From contig JAKSZU010000005.1 in NCBI GenBank assembly GCA_026018925.1, forward strand, positions 86,941,386 to 87,005,385: a stretch of 64,000 nucleotides of DNA. The letters run 5' to 3'. This DNA comes from Tupaia tana (taxonomy: Eukaryota; Chordata; Mammalia; Scandentia; Tupaiidae). Below the pieces are notes generated by a model. That model searched no databases, was not told where the DNA came from, and was given only the letters and a program-made list of their open reading frames with translations. Positions 43,431 to 55,404 of this stretch are shown piece after piece. The translations under genes were made by a program, and so were the position numbers. How positions within the stretch are numbered: the first letter of the stretch is position 1; each line of letters begins with the position of its first letter.

Positions 43431-44330
43431 ATTAAAGATAAAAAGTCATTTTGTGGTATCATCCATAAATATTAATATTTTATATAGATTATACTAAAAA
43501 TGATTATTGAGATAATTCCCTCAATTATCTCTCTTATTTTTCATCTGCAGAAAATATTCTTATTAGTCATTAAATTGTTCCCTAGTGAGAAGATTTCTTC
43601 ATGAATTTCCTCTCTAGGAAGCCAAACAAGAGTAGTTAAAATATATATCTTAAGGTTTTGCTGTCTATTAACATCATTGCAAAGAACATATACAATAATA
43701 ATTTTTCCAACATTCATCTGAGCATCTGTATACTCTAGGACAAATTGTTCTGGCAAATAATATGTGTTTCTTTGTGTGTGCTTGTGTGTATGTGTGTATA
43801 TTTGGGGGAGCATCAAATCTGAGAGGGCTTGCCCATGTTGATCAGTTCTGAAGAACACCCTGGAGTCTAGCAGGAGAAGACATGAGTTTACGTGCATTAG
43901 GATGGAGTGCTTTGCTAATGGCCAGGTGGAGAATGATCCATGCCATGATAAGCTCAGCTTTGGCTCAGGTTTCATATGACAAGAACAAAGCATTTATAAA
44001 TCAATTAAATATCAATGCAGACTCCCTGTTACTAAGGTGGGATTTGTACACACATTGCTTGAAGGTTAAAGTGAAAGGTTAGCTTATCAATGAACAGAAT
44101 CAGCAGCATATATTTAGAGTTTAGTGCTTTCAATCTTGTGATGTTAATGTGGATGAAGTGCAAATACCTCTGGAACAAATGGCCTTGGGCCTGGGCCAAT
44201 TCTATAAAGTGAAGGTAATGGCCACATGTCAAGTTCCAGGTCAGACCAGCAGCTGGGTTTCAGAGAGACAGGGCAAAGCAGAAGGGAGAGAAGAGCTCAG
44301 TGCTAGGAATCGACCATAAGTCTCTCTGTC
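43431..44330. other. Unassigned sequence, includes longest ORF
   Basis: It contains the longest frame in the window (43541-43993 minus, 150 codons). That frame crosses a TG microsatellite (43775-43802) and has no domain or family resemblance, so I do not call a gene. Confidence 0.45.
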
Positions 44331-44334
44331 TCTA

Positions 44335-44578
44335 TATATTTGTATTTCCATTGGGTATGTGCACTCACCAGAGAAAGAGGTAGGAGAATCTCCCAATGGA
44401 GTGTGGTATGGCCATAATACTTTTCCCTCCATTTCTCCATCCCATTAGGATTTGGGACACATAAGCACATGCACCCAGAGTATGTTTTCAAGGAGCTGAG
44501 GCCTGGCCTTGAACTGGAGTTGGCTATGTTGGATCTGGCTCCCAATGCATAATACTTAACCATAGAACTGTCTTTCTG
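44335..44578 (-). repeat. tRNA-derived SINE, older subfamily
   Basis: Antisense: 'ccattgggtatgtgcactcacc', 'ctccatttctccatcccattagg', 'gtatgttttcaaggagc', and a head ending 'atacttaaccatagaactg'. Confidence 0.8.
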
Positions 44579-44579
44579 T

Positions 44580-45220
44580 TTGTCTCTTTGAGGAAATAAT
44601 AACTATGGTGATGTGAGCAAGGTAAGGGAAAGAAAACATAACTGCCTTAAAGAGAACAAGTAAACTGCTTTAGAGTGATAACCAGAAAATTGAAACCTTA
44701 GTATTTTCTAGTTTTTCTATGGCAATCAGATAGATAAAATTCTCAGAAGTTATTTACTAGTCTGCCAATTAGACTGACCGTAATTAGTTAACCTTAGTTT
44801 GGAAACCTCAACCTGGAGGTAAGGTGATATGCAGTGGGAGTTTTAAGGTAGGATGTAAACAGAATTCTGCAAAAATTCTTACATGGACAGGATTACAAGA
44901 CAAGATGATCTCTGTCACTGCCTAAGGCCTCGATAACTGTGACCAAATATTAGTTCCAGAAAATTATGAGGCAGTGACTTCTGTGATTATTTTGAGCCTG
45001 TGGTCAAGTCGAAGATGTTGTACTTAGTAATGAACAGATACCCTCAACACTGCTTCAGGCACTCCTGTTTCTAGTAAAACAAATATTAGTCAAAAAAATA
45101 GAAGAATCATTTTAGAGATTTTTGCTATGTCTGCTAGAAGCACATCCTTGACCATGTGAGTATAACTAAATTAAAAATATAGATGATTCCACTTGTCCAT
45201 GAAAGTTCATACTATTTTAC
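44580..45220. other. Unassigned sequence
   Basis: No recognised element or gene. Confidence 0.45.
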
Positions 45221-45224
45221 ATTT

Positions 45225-45410
45225 TTTTTTCAAAATTTTTTAGAATTATTTATTTAAATTTGACTAGAGTGAGAGAGAGAGAGAGAGAGAGACAGAGAGA
45301 GAGAGACAGAAAGAGAGAGAGAAAAGGAAAGTGAGAAAGTAAGCCACCAAGTCCAGGACACGAAACATGGTCGGGCATGTGGGAGTCCAGTGCCACTTGA
45401 TGGGCCCACT
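45225..45410 (-). repeat. Short tRNA-SINE type with (GA)n body
   Basis: Antisense: T-rich tail with 'agaattatttatttaaattt', a GA-rich tract (45270-45322), then directly a tRNA-like head ('gccaccaagtccaggacac', 'gtgggagtccagtgcc'). The CpG-rich middle of the main SINE is absent. It shares this layout with 61690-62072. Confidence 0.65.
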
Positions 45411-46140
45411 ATTTACATTCTTAAACATAAAGGTTACTTGACTAAATGTATATCTTTATTGCTAATTAGAAAGATTTCAGTGATGGAGGGGCATAATTAT
45501 CCCATCTCCTCACCCCCACTTCTTTGACATTAGGGAAGTTGGTATGTCTTCCTAGTTCTCATCATATGTGCCAATAAGAGTTATGATAAGAATACTAGTG
45601 ACCTAACAAGAGTTATATTAGTGTCATTTTTCAAAAATAAACATAAAATCCATAATGTAAAACTGTTGTGTATATGTGTTAAAAAAAATCTCCACTAAAT
45701 GCAAGGAGCCTGTTTTAGGATATCTAAATCCAATTTTAATAATCCAGCATTCTTACAGAATTACACCAGGAAAATTTAAACTTCTGTCAAAAACTTTAAA
45801 AAGTTAGTGAGATGGAACACCATGAAATAATTGTATTGTAATAAAAATTCTTGTGAAGATACCTCTTTCTGAGCTACCCTTTCACTGAAGGTAAACACTA
45901 TTTTTGCCATTATTTTGCAATGTATTATGTATTATAAGTTATGACTTAGTGTTGGTCAAAGATTTAATTAATTTTATTTAATGTTGGAATTCAAATATAG
46001 ATACAAATGACAAAACACATGATAGCATTGACCTTTAGCTGTACTTATTATGCTAAGGATAAAAGCAATTGTTCTGGGTAGAGAAAAATACTCAGAAATA
46101 TAGTTTGTCAATTCTTTTTAAAAAATACATTATACCTATC
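45411..46140. other. Unassigned AT-rich sequence
   Basis: No recognised element. Confidence 0.5.
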
Positions 46141-46149
46141 ATGATTTAA

Positions 46150-46184
46150 ATGCCAGGCCTGGCTGCTTGAAAATCATGTCGTGT

Positions 46185-46223
<39 letters not shown>

Positions 46224-46365
46224 AGCATATCCAAAATCTTGAGAGAAATGGAGGAGAAGGTATTGTGATTTGGTTTACCCCCATAGAGGGTGATTTCCCA
46301 TGTTCCCTTTTCCTGGTAATCATATACACCTTATGGCAAAAGCCTAAAAACAAACAAAAATAAAT
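46150..46365 (+). repeat. tRNA-derived SINE, 5' truncated
   Basis: Starts in the head at 'tgccaggcctggctgcttg'. A (GT)n array of about 42 bp (46180-46222) replaces the usual 'gcgtgtgcgtgtgtgccc'. The body and 'tatggcaaaagccta' tail follow. Confidence 0.8.
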
Positions 46366-46374
46366 AAATTATAG

Positions 46375-46612
46375 GCCAGCCACACTGGTGCAATAGCAAT
46401 ACAGTGACCCATAATGCTGAAGCCATACCTGAAGATCTTGGGTTTGCATTTTGAGGTCTGCTGTATATGCTGAGTGCGTGCACATGTGCCTGTGATCCAG
46501 GCTGGCCCAGACTGGTGTGGATCACTGTAGAAAGACTCTGTTGGAGGTGCCTCTTTCTGTCTGTCTGTGGTTCTCTCTCTGTATGTCTCTCATAGAAGCA
46601 AAAACATTATAA
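46375..46612 (+). repeat. Second tRNA-like SINE type
   Basis: 'ggccagccacactggtgcaatagc' head, 'gtgcgtgcacatgtgcctgtgatcc' middle, 'gaaagactctgttggaggtgcc' and a TC/TG-rich tract before 'gaagcaaaaac'. Distinct from the main SINE although it sits between two copies of it. Confidence 0.6.
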
Positions 46613-46636
46613 AAACATCACTAAAACTATTTAAAA

Positions 46637-46872
46637 TGAGGATCAGCAGGTGATGTGACAGTTAAGGCACTGGCTCCCACATGGCTGACTGTGCAGTTCA
46701 AGTCTCAGACCCAGAGTATTGAAAATCATGCTGGGGATGTATGTGTGTATGTCTAAAAAATCTCAGGAGGATAATGAAGAAGGGACTTTGGCATGGCAAT
46801 CATCCCTGAAAGGGGGGGTGATATCTCACTTTCCTTTTTTCTCTCTCTGGTGAGCACACATGCCCTATAGCA
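46637..46872 (+). repeat. tRNA-derived SINE, mid-age
   Basis: 'aggatcagcaggtgatgtgac' head, box B decayed to 'cagttcaagtctc', body, and 'tgccctatagca' running straight into a microsatellite that has replaced the A tail. Confidence 0.85.
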
Positions 46873-46975
<103 letters not shown>

Positions 46976-47114
46976 CAAATATGGAATAAAAACAGTTCAT
47001 AATATCCTAAATAGTCTTAATATATGACATGTGTGGATAATGTATGTTTTAGTCTTTAGTCAATGTATTTGAATTTTTTAAGGTTTTTCCTAAAGAAGTA
47101 ACTTGTTACGTGCC

Positions 47115-47371
47115 AATTTTTTTTAAAGAGAGATTTTTGTTATAGGGCGTGTACACTTGCTGGAGAGACAGAGAGACAGAAAATGAGAAATCATCACCCA
47201 GGGGGGATAGTCATGCTGCAATCCCTTTTCCTCCATTCTTCTCTTGGGATCTTGGGCATGCACATGCATGCACATCTTCCCACAATGAGTTTAAGCTACT
47301 GATCCAGTACTCAAACCATGGCTGACTACATGGGAGTTCAGCAACATAACCATTACATCATCTGCTGGTCC
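47115..47371 (-). repeat. tRNA-derived SINE, cluster member 1
   Basis: Antisense with a short T8 tail, 'gttatagggcgtgtacac' and a head ending 'catctgctggtcc'. Followed immediately by a second copy in the same orientation. Confidence 0.88.
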
Positions 47372-47375
47372 TATT

Positions 47376-47635
47376 ATTTTTTTTAAAGAGAGATTTTTGC
47401 CATAGGGTGAGTGTGCTCACTGGAGTGATAGAGACAGAGAGACAGAAAGGGAGAAATCACCTCCCTCAGGGGGAATGGCTACACTGCAATCCCTTCTTCT
47501 CCATTCTCTTCTAGGGATTTTGGGTATGCACACACATGCACCTAATGTGGTTTAAGACACTGGGATCTGGGGCTCAAACCATGGTTGACTATGTGGGAGT
47601 CCAGTATCATAACCATTACACTATCTGCTTGTTCC
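47376..47635 (-). repeat. tRNA-derived SINE, cluster member 2
   Basis: Antisense with a T9 tail and the identical tail motif 'ttttttttaaagagagattttt' -type sequence found in member 1. The head ends 'tctgcttgttcc'. The pair could be a decayed dimer with an intervening A tail. Confidence 0.88.
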
Positions 47636-47707
47636 ATGTACCTAATATTTTAATCTGTATATTTATTTTAAAAATATTTAAGACTATCAGGAACATACAT
47701 ACTTTTA

Positions 47708-47990
47708 AGTTCTTATTTATTTATTTTTATTGTTTTAAGTTGTTTTTCCATAGAGCATGTGTGCTTGCCAGAAAGAGACAGAGAGAGGGAAAGTGAAAAA
47801 TCAGCATACTCCCCTACCTTCCTGGGGAGAATGGCCATACTGTAATCCCTTCTCTTCTATTATCCTCCTGAGATTTGGGGCATGCACACACACATGCCCA
47901 ATGTGGTTTTCAAGCCACTGGGTCCAGGGCTCAAAACTGTTTGTCATGTAGGAATCCAGCACCTTAACCACCATGCCTCCTGCTGGCCCT
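47708..47990 (-). repeat. tRNA-derived SINE, cluster member 3
   Basis: Antisense, with an ATTT-rich tail, 'cctaccttcctggggagaatgg', and a head with 'ccttaaccaccatgcctcctgctggccc'. This is the older 'ttaaccacc' head type. Confidence 0.85.
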
Positions 47991-48269
47991 ACACGTCTTG
48001 TTTTACATGCTGAGGTGAAATGGCTTACTATAGGTAGATCACTGATCAGAGTTCTTGACTTACAAGAGTCACTCCAGAAATTTCTTTCACAAAATCACAT
48101 TTCAGCAACACAGAAAGGATCACAAAACTTCCTTACTTATGTGACACATTGAGCCTGCTCAATTAATTCAATCTGTCACTTCCTGGAAGAATGACAACTG
48201 AATTCAAGTCACCAGATAAAGTGGCTGCCTTCAAAGCCATACTGGAATTATGAAGGTGATGAGTCAACA

Positions 48270-48542
48270 TTGTTTTTTGGTTTTGTTTGTTTGCTTTTAA
48301 TTTAAGGTTTTGCCATAGATTGTGTGCACTCACCAGAGAGAGACACAGAGAGTGAGAGTGAAAGTGAGAAATCACTCCCTGTAGGGAATGACCAGGCCAC
48401 AGTTCATTTTCTTCCATTTCTCTCCTGGGGTTCTGGGCATGCACACTTGCACATGGTGTGATTTTCAAGCTGCTGGGGCCTGAACTGCCACTGGTCATGT
48501 GTGAGTCCAGCGTCTTAACCACCATGTCATCTGCGGGTCCAA
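48270..48542 (-). repeat. tRNA-derived SINE, older subfamily
   Basis: Antisense, GTTT-rich tail, 'ttccatttctctcctggggttctgggc', and a head with 'gtgtgagtccagcgtcttaacc' and 'catctgcgggtcc'. Confidence 0.85.
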
Positions 48543-48544
48543 TG

Positions 48545-49415
48545 TATTTAAATTTCTAGTATGATATTTTGGTGATAACAAACTGATGCCACTATTTACA
48601 GATCTCTATTCTAAGATTCTTTACAAATAAGCAAGGGTATAACTGGGAGTTATCAGCAGTCCATGAGTTTACATATGAGATGGTTACTGTGTGTTTTAGT
48701 ACACTGGTTAGGGACAGTGGAGTGGCACTTCCATGGATTTATTTGTTGGTTTATTTATGTACTTGATGTTAGCCAAATATCTATTGTTTTTAAGTTACAA
48801 ATTATCTGCATCCATAAAACTGGTCCAATATTAGGCTAAAGTTGGTATTAAGCATGAGAAATCTTCATTTTAAAACTTGTTAATAAAGGAGGACTCAATC
48901 CATTTTAAAGAGAGTATGGACTGCTTTGGTGGGGACTCTCCGGTTCATTTGGGCCAGGGAGATATATTGACTATTTTTATAACACTGAACCCTCAGAGGA
49001 TCTGCAATAATGCTCACTGTACTGCCCAAGGCAGGCTATAAGCCCATGGCAAACTCCTTTACAATTCCCTAAATGCTGCCACATAGGGTTTGGTCCTATG
49101 AATTAAGTTCCAATCAATTTGTCAGCATTATGAGTATACAAAATAGCTCTATAGTTTATAGCAACTCAGAGAAAATAATTCTGTTGGCTGGATCCTTTTC
49201 TTGAAATCTATCAAAGACAAGAGGTCTCTGCTGGAGATCCCAGGTGTTAAACAACGATGATATGGAGCAAAGTATGATAAACAAAATATTCTTAAGGTAA
49301 TCTATCAAACTCTGAAATGAATAGAGCATCAAACTGTTGATTGCCTTTGCCCATAGGTCATTCTCAGGAAACTCTCTACTCTGTCAGTGTCCTACGCATA
49401 GGAAATTTAGGATTG
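48545..49415. other. Unassigned, GC-moderate sequence
   Basis: 48900-49110 is less AT-rich ('ggactctccggttcatttgggcc', 'cactgtactgcccaaggcagg'). No recognised repeat, and no frame of note until the SINE at 49420. It could be an old LTR or internal ERV remnant, or single-copy DNA. Confidence 0.4.
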
Positions 49416-49419
49416 TCTT

Positions 49420-49678
49420 CTTTTTTCTTTCAGTGTTGTCACAGGATATATGCATGAGTGCACACTCAAGAGAGGAGAGGGAGAAATCATCCCGCAATGG
49501 GGCCTGGTCATGCCACAATCCTTCCTCCAATTCTCCATCCCATCAGGTTCCTGAGTAGATGTGTGCATACATCTTACATGTTTTTCAAGCCACCTGGGCC
49601 AACATTTCCTGGCTGGCCATGTGGGATTTGGATTCCCATATTCAACATTTGCCCTCTAGGCTATGGGGCTGTCCCAAA
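49420..49678 (-). repeat. tRNA-derived SINE, older subfamily
   Basis: Antisense: 'gatatatgcatgagtgcac', 'ccaattctccatcccatcagg', 'catgtttttcaagccacc', and a head with 'gccatgtgggatttgg'. The head end is poorly kept. Confidence 0.75.
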
Positions 49679-49718
49679 GACTGACTTCTTTATTCCTACC
49701 TCAGAATATGTTCAATAG

Positions 49719-49994
49719 GGACCAGCAGTTAGCGTAATGGCTATGTTGCTAGACTCCCACGTAGTCAGCCACCATTTGAGTCCCGGACGCTGTGGCTTAA
49801 ACTCACGCTGGGCACATGTGCGTGGGTGCCCAAGATCCTGAGGGGAAAATGGAGGAGAAGGGATTGTAGGAGGTGGTCATCCCCCCGGAGGGTGATTTCT
49901 CATTTTCTGTCTGTCTGTCTCTCTCTGTCTTTCTAGTAAGTGCATGCACCCTATAGCAGAAACCTCTCAAAAAAAAAAAAAAAAAAAAAAAAAA
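49719..49994 (+). repeat. Young tRNA-derived SINE, perfect TSD
   Basis: Sense copy: head identical to the consensus to 'taatggctatg', box B decayed to 'catttgagtcc', tail A26. TSD 16-mer agaatatgttcaatag at 49703-49718 and 49995-50010. Confidence 0.95.
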
Positions 49995-50014
49995 AGAATA
50001 TGTTCAATAGTTTC

Positions 50015-50660
50015 TGCTTTTACTTTTTCTTGTGAGAATTCTCTTATCTGAAGACTATAGATGTGATTTGTGAGAATAAAATCTTGAAAGCAAATGAAAG
50101 AAAACTTGTAGGAAAATCATAATAAAATGTTTCTTTTTATATTAATTTTTGAAGTGTTTTTAATTTCATAAAGCAGTAATCTTGAAAAGAAATGCTAGCT
50201 ATGATAACTATAATCACAGGAAAGGTAAATTACTTAAAATTTTATTTATGGAATCTGAAAGATAGCCATAAGGAGAATCAACAGTTATAATACGCAGGAA
50301 AAAAAAAGTTTAAATCACAGTGAGTGTATTAATGTCTTACTTGAAAGCATCTAAAAAATAGGAAAATATAGGCCAACAAAAGTTAGATGCCTGATAATAG
50401 AGTTATATAACAATTCAACAACACAGATATAGATTATAAACAAGAGTTATTTTGAAGACTAGCATTTTACTTAGTGAGCATTAAAATTTTTTTCTGTAGT
50501 CAATAAGATTAGCAGTGATATATATTTTATTACTCACAAGACACTAAATATAGTCATACATTTCTTTTGTTTTAGCACATTACTATCTTGCGTTAAATAA
50601 TCATTTTTCATATGAATATTTGTACATATCAGTATTATCAGTTATAATGAAGGCTTAATA
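50015..50660. other. Unassigned AT-rich sequence
   Basis: No recognised element. Confidence 0.5.
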
Positions 50661-50676
50661 AAAATTGATGATCTTT

Positions 50677-50951
50677 TTTTTTTTTTTTTTTTTTTGGAGA
50701 GGTTTTTGCTATAGGGCGCGTGCGCTCGCCAGACAGACAGAGAGAGACAGAGAGACAGAAAGCGAGAAATCACCCCCCAGAGGGGATGGTCACACTGCAA
50801 TCCCTTCTCCTCCATTCTCCTCTCGGGATCTTGGGCACGCACACACATGTGCCCGGTGTGAGTTTTAAGTCACCGGGTCCGGGACGTGAACCGCGGTTGA
50901 CTACGTGGGAGTCCAGCGACATAGCCATTACGCTAACTGCTGGTTCCCCCA
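50677..50951 (-). repeat. Young tRNA-derived SINE, TTCGCG-derived
   Basis: Antisense, T22 tail, CpG-rich. Minus-strand box B is GGTTCACGTCC (one transition from TTCGCG), with 'ttaaaactc'. Head starts GGGAACC. Short flanks atgatcttt at 50668-50676 and 50952-50960. Confidence 0.93.
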
Positions 50952-50960
50952 ATGATCTTT

Positions 50961-51468
50961 GAAAACTATATGGAAGAAGTATATGTCCTTGAACATAACA
51001 GAAATTAACAGAAATTCTCTGCTCACTAAGAACTTTTAAGGAAATTGATGTCTCGATAAACAATGTGTGATTTAAATAATAATGGTGTGAAAGGCAATGA
51101 AGCAACAGAATAATTAAGTCCATAGCTTGGAATTAAAATATGTAGAAGTTTTATTCAGTGAAGAAAATTATAAATATATTTAGTACTAAAGATTAGACCT
51201 AATTGTGAAGTGAATTAAAGACTTATTTATAAGATAAGAAAGGTCTTAAAGGCACTTGGAAGACAGAATTCAGTGTTTGGCAGGCAATTGTGAGTGTTCT
51301 TGGAAAAGAATGAGGAAAACATTGAACATTCATTCCATAGAAAAGCCTTAGAGGATGAGGGTGCATTCTTTTTTTAAATAGTAGAAACCTACTAAGTAGC
51401 TAAGATTTTAAAATGTGTTTTTATTTTGAATATACTTAAGGCTATCAAGAATATACACACTTTTTTCT
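50961..51468. other. Unassigned AT-rich sequence
   Basis: No recognised element. 51428-51470 resembles 47680-47715 ('ggctatcaagaatatacacac' versus 'gactatcaggaacatacatac'). Both lie next to an antisense SINE tail, so a shared older element is possible. Confidence 0.4.
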
Positions 51469-51469
51469 T

Positions 51470-51748
51470 ATTTATTTATTTATTTATTTCTTCTTTTTTT
51501 TAGTTTTTTGCCATAGGACTCTTGTGCTCACTGGAAAGAGACAGAGATATACTGAGATGGAAAGTGGGAAATCAGCCCCCAGGGAGGACGGCCACATTGC
51601 AATCCCTTCTCTTCCATTCTCCTCCTGGGAATTTGGATATGAGTGCACACATGCCCTGTGTGATTTTCAAGCTGCTGATCTGGGACTAGAACTGTGGTCA
51701 GCCATATGGGAGTCCAACACTTTAACCTCCTCACCACTTGCTGGTCCC
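51470..51748 (-). repeat. tRNA-derived SINE, mid-age
   Basis: Antisense with an (ATTT)n tail, 'gccataggactcttgtgctc', 'cttccattctcctcctggg', and a head with 'gtggtcagccatatgggagtcc' and 'cacttgctggtccc'. Confidence 0.88.
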
Positions 51749-51764
51749 ATACTTTTAAGTTCTC

Positions 51765-51975
51765 TTCATGATCAAGAAAAACAGAGACAGAGAGAGAGAG
51801 ACACTCCTAAAAGGGCCCTGATACCATGATCTACTTCTAGCTTCAGACACCCCTAAATCAAGGTCATACACATGTGTGTTGTGCTCAGAGAGGTCTTTGA
51901 ATGTGAAGTTGGTACCTTCCCATGCCGGTCAGCCACCCAGATCATTGGTTTACCACTGTACCAAGAACACATATA
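51765..51975 (-). repeat. Second tRNA-like SINE type, antisense
   Basis: 'gacactcctaaaagggccctgatacc', 'cttctagcttcagac', 'gctcagagaggtctttgaatg', and a head with 'ggtcagccacccagatcattggtttaccactgtacc'. Same type as 52735 and 53885. Confidence 0.6.
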
Positions 51976-52235
51976 AACAAAAGAGAAACAAACAAACAAA
52001 AACACTTTTTCCTGGGAGCAACAATGCATTGAAGTCTACGTACATATCAAAACCTCGATATAGTCTCTTTATGTATTGTATCTTCTTGTAAACCCAGGGG
52101 AAATACATTAACATTTTTTCAAACTATATTTTTACAGGTGTTTTCAGAATTATTTATATAATACATTTCAAGGTAGTAATAACTATGTCATCATTTTAAG
52201 ATATTTATGCTGGAAGCAGTGAAGTATCAACTGTA

Positions 52236-52323
52236 AGGGTCTTCAAAAAATTGTGGAAAATGAAATTAAGGTACAAGTTTCTTCATAGTATACATTTTTC
52301 TATAAATTTTCTGAAGACCCCCC
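52236..52323. mobile_element. Mariner-type MITE
   Basis: 88-bp near-palindrome. The left end 'gggtcttcaaaaaattgtgg' pairs with the right end 'taaattttctgaagaccccc'. It is an internally shortened version of the element also seen at 32358. Confidence 0.65.
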
Positions 52324-52324
52324 T

Positions 52325-52730
52325 TTATAATAGTGAAACTCAGATGTAGTCCATGTACAAGAAAATTAACACATGCTGTAGTTGGTCTCTCCTGAGGTTA
52401 AATCTGTGATGGATTACTTTCTGTGTCTGATACTTTATGTGGGTTATTAGACTTCCTTTTGGAGGTGAGATGAAATTTAGATATAATATATGCAAATATA
52501 CCTTTTTAGGCACTCCATAAAAGACAGCTGCTAATTTATTGTAAACTAAAAGTCATCTATTCTTTATTATGTGGTCTGGGGAGAGCTGCCTGGTTTTCTA
52601 TCCTAACAGTTAGGAAATGCCTCTTGTCTTCTGTAATGCTGTTCAGATTGTGCAAAGTAACACCTGTACGAATGACTTCCACAAAAAGGGGTGATGTTCT
52701 TTTCTTTATTATTTTAAGTGTGCTTGATCA
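52325..52730. other. Unassigned sequence
   Basis: No recognised element. Confidence 0.45.
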
Positions 52731-52734
52731 TTTA

Positions 52735-52962
52735 ATAGTTCTTCCATGAGTGAGAGAAAAACAGACAGAGAAAGACCCTCTCCTCATCCCAGGGTCTTGA
52801 CACTGTCCTCCAATCCCAGCTTCAGCCAGCCCACAGTCATTATGTACAGAGTACTCAGAGAAGTCTCCAGACTTGAACCAGGAAGTTCTTCATGTGGTAT
52901 ATCCTTGCAAAACTTCTCATTTTGAGCTGTGCCATGATCTGACCCATAATGATAACCATTTT
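52735..52962 (-). repeat. Second tRNA-like SINE type, antisense
   Basis: 'gagaaagaccctctcctcatcccagg', 'cagcttcagccagccc', 'agtactcagagaagtctccag' and 'cttgaaccaggaagttcttcatg' parallel 51765 and 53885. The head 5' end is lost. Confidence 0.55.
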
Positions 52963-52964
52963 CC

Positions 52965-53880
52965 ATGTCATATTCCCGGTCCTTCCACTTCTCTGCCCAT
53001 TTTAGATTAATAATCAAGAATTCCATCTTCTCTAAGATATTGCTTTCTTTAATTATATGTTTTTTAATTACTAAGAAATGATGATGACACTATGAAATTT
53101 AAATGGTTTACCAGGTGCATTGTAGAATAAATCCTCTTGTTCTTACTGTATGCTCCCCGGAAGTAAACCGTACAAGAAGGGCAAATAAAATATTAAGATA
53201 ATTGAGTTCTGGTTTCTCCCTGTTTCTGCCTTTAATCTTTATGGAGTGTGTGCATTGATATGATGCCTATTTTATTGTATTGGGGTGTGAGATTTGTTTT
53301 CTAATTTTCCAAAATAAATTGGCTAAATTGTTGATCTTGATAATGTATTTCACTTCTACATTCTATGGTATCATCAAAACAATCTCCACATTAGTGAATA
53401 TTTATTTTCCTTTTTGCTCTTCCCTACTTCTCACCTCATAAATATTACCTTCAATTTTGTTAGCTTGAGGAATGACATTCTGATATTAATGAAACCATAA
53501 TTGTAATGACTATTCTTGCAAAGGCCATGGGCTTTGCTCCATTTCAGAAGTTACTGCTCATGTAGCCTGTATTGAGTGAGGAAAGCTGAAAAGATAAGGA
53601 CAGAACAGCTAATGCACATTCCCAATCCTGAAGAAAACACTTTGAAATGCATCTTTGCCTTATATTATCATTCTTTATGTAGAATAGTGGTGTATTCCTT
53701 ATAAACAAAATGTACATTTGTCATTGTTATGCTCTGTATTCACTGAACTCTTTAAGTAACGTTTCTTATGATAGAACAGTAAAATAGCCAAGATGTATTG
53801 TATCCACTATGGTATATGTGTATACACACAGTCACTATTTGAATATATAAATGTATTTTAAAGTATATTTATTAATGTCT
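52965..53880. other. Unassigned AT-rich sequence
   Basis: No recognised repeat or gene. Confidence 0.5.
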
Positions 53881-53884
53881 TCTA

Positions 53885-54112
53885 TAAGTGGGAAAAAGGG
53901 AGAGCAAAAAAGACAGATAAGAAATACTCTTAATGAGGTCTTGATGCCATGACCAAAATTTAGTGGTCATTTTCAGCCAGACCTGGCTCATGGACACACA
54001 TGCACATGCCCAATGTACTCAGGGAAGGCTCTAGGACTCAAATACAGAACCTTCTCATGTGGGTCAGCCTCACAGAACATCCTGTTTTACTGCTGTGCCA
54101 CCATACAGCCCC
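53885..54112 (-). repeat. Second tRNA-like SINE type, antisense
   Basis: The most complete copy of this type: 'gacagataagaaatactctt', 'gaggtcttgatgcc', 'atgcacatgcccaatgtactcagggaagg', and the full head 'ctcatgtgggtcagcctcac' to 'ctgctgtgccaccatacagccc'. On the minus strand the head opens 'gggctgtatggtggcacagc'. Confidence 0.65.
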
Positions 54113-54355
54113 TAAATATATTTTTATATGAAACTCTTTATCACTGAATATATGTGTGTTAAATGGCGTGTTACATGTATGATTTACAGCTAACACATGT
54201 CGATATTCTTCAATATGTGTAACTTAATGAGAAGAGATAAATAATTTTTTTGGCCAATTTCAGTATACAAATATTGATTTGCATTGCAAGCGTATGGTAA
54301 GAGCACACTATTTGAAATTTATCATTCATAATTCTGTCTCAAGCAACTAATATTG
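54113..54355. other. Unassigned AT-rich sequence
   Basis: No recognised element. Confidence 0.45.
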
Positions 54356-54615
54356 GGGTCAGCAGGTGGTGTAGTGGTTAAGATTCTAAACTTCAACCTG
54401 GTTGACTGTGCTTTGAGTCTTGGACTGGACAACTTGAAACTCACACTGGATGTGTGTGCATGTGTGCCCAAAATCCTGAGAAAAGAATGGAGGACAAAGG
54501 ATTGCAGTCCTCCATTGGAAGGTGATTTCTCAATTTCTGTTTCTCTGTCTCTCATTTTCTCTCTGGTGAGCACATGTATCCTATAGCAAAATCTCTAAAA
54601 CAAAAGAAAGAAAGA
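54356..54615 (+). repeat. tRNA-derived SINE, mid-age
   Basis: 'ggggtcagcaggtggtgtagtgg' head, box B decayed to 'ctttgagtctt', body with a short deletion before 'ttgcagtcctcc', tail (AAAG)n. Confidence 0.85.
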
Positions 54616-55400
54616 AACTAAATAAATAATATAATTAATAGCATTCAGATAAAGATAAAATTGTTTTATATGAAGAAAATGATAGGCCTAATTTCTTGTC
54701 TCATGTCAATACAATCTGGTGAGTTTGAATTTTTGTGGGGCTTGAATAAAATATTTTAAATTAAAAAAACCCAAAAAATATAATTAGCTATTTTATTCTG
54801 GGATTAATGAAATGATTGTCCAGGCAAATAAGTGACAAGGAATAAAGACAAAGCATGGTTTAAATCATTGAATCTTAATGATTATATTAATAATACCCTT
54901 CATTAATCCTATTAATTAAGAAAATCTAATCCATGAACTATTCTATGGTAAGTATAAATAATGTAAATGCTCTCTTAGCAATAAGGTTCAGTATTGTTTG
55001 TAGACAAAACTCAAATTATAATATTAAAGTCTCTTTAAAAAGAGTTATTGAGATTTTATTTTAATGAAATTGTGCATAAAATTACTCAAAATAAGCCTAA
55101 AAAAGTAAGATACTTAAGGGGAAGACATGCATAGAGAAATGTTGCATGCTAAGAGTTTAGATCTTGTTTCAGTGAAGAAAGATCAGGATGAGCTATTTCT
55201 ATCACAGATGCAGGGTACAGACTTTCTGGGGTTAAATTACCATGTAGTTCTATGGGATCCAGGCAGTTCAAAATAGTCTCTTGAGAAAGTTTAGGATGAC
55301 TTTCTCTGTTTTCATTAGAACAAAGAGTTAATACCTTTTTTTGGCATGGAAAGTGTGAGAAAAGCCTAAAGTTGGGCTAAGGAGCAAATATTAAATAGAT
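54616..55400. other. Unassigned AT-rich sequence
   Basis: No recognised element. Confidence 0.5.
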
Positions 55401-55404
55401 ATTT

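Noticed and set aside
43541-43993. Longest open frame (150 codons, minus strand)
   Set aside because: It crosses a TG microsatellite, has His/Thr runs from it, and shows no domain or family pattern. Length is not remarkable for 64 kb of AT-rich DNA.
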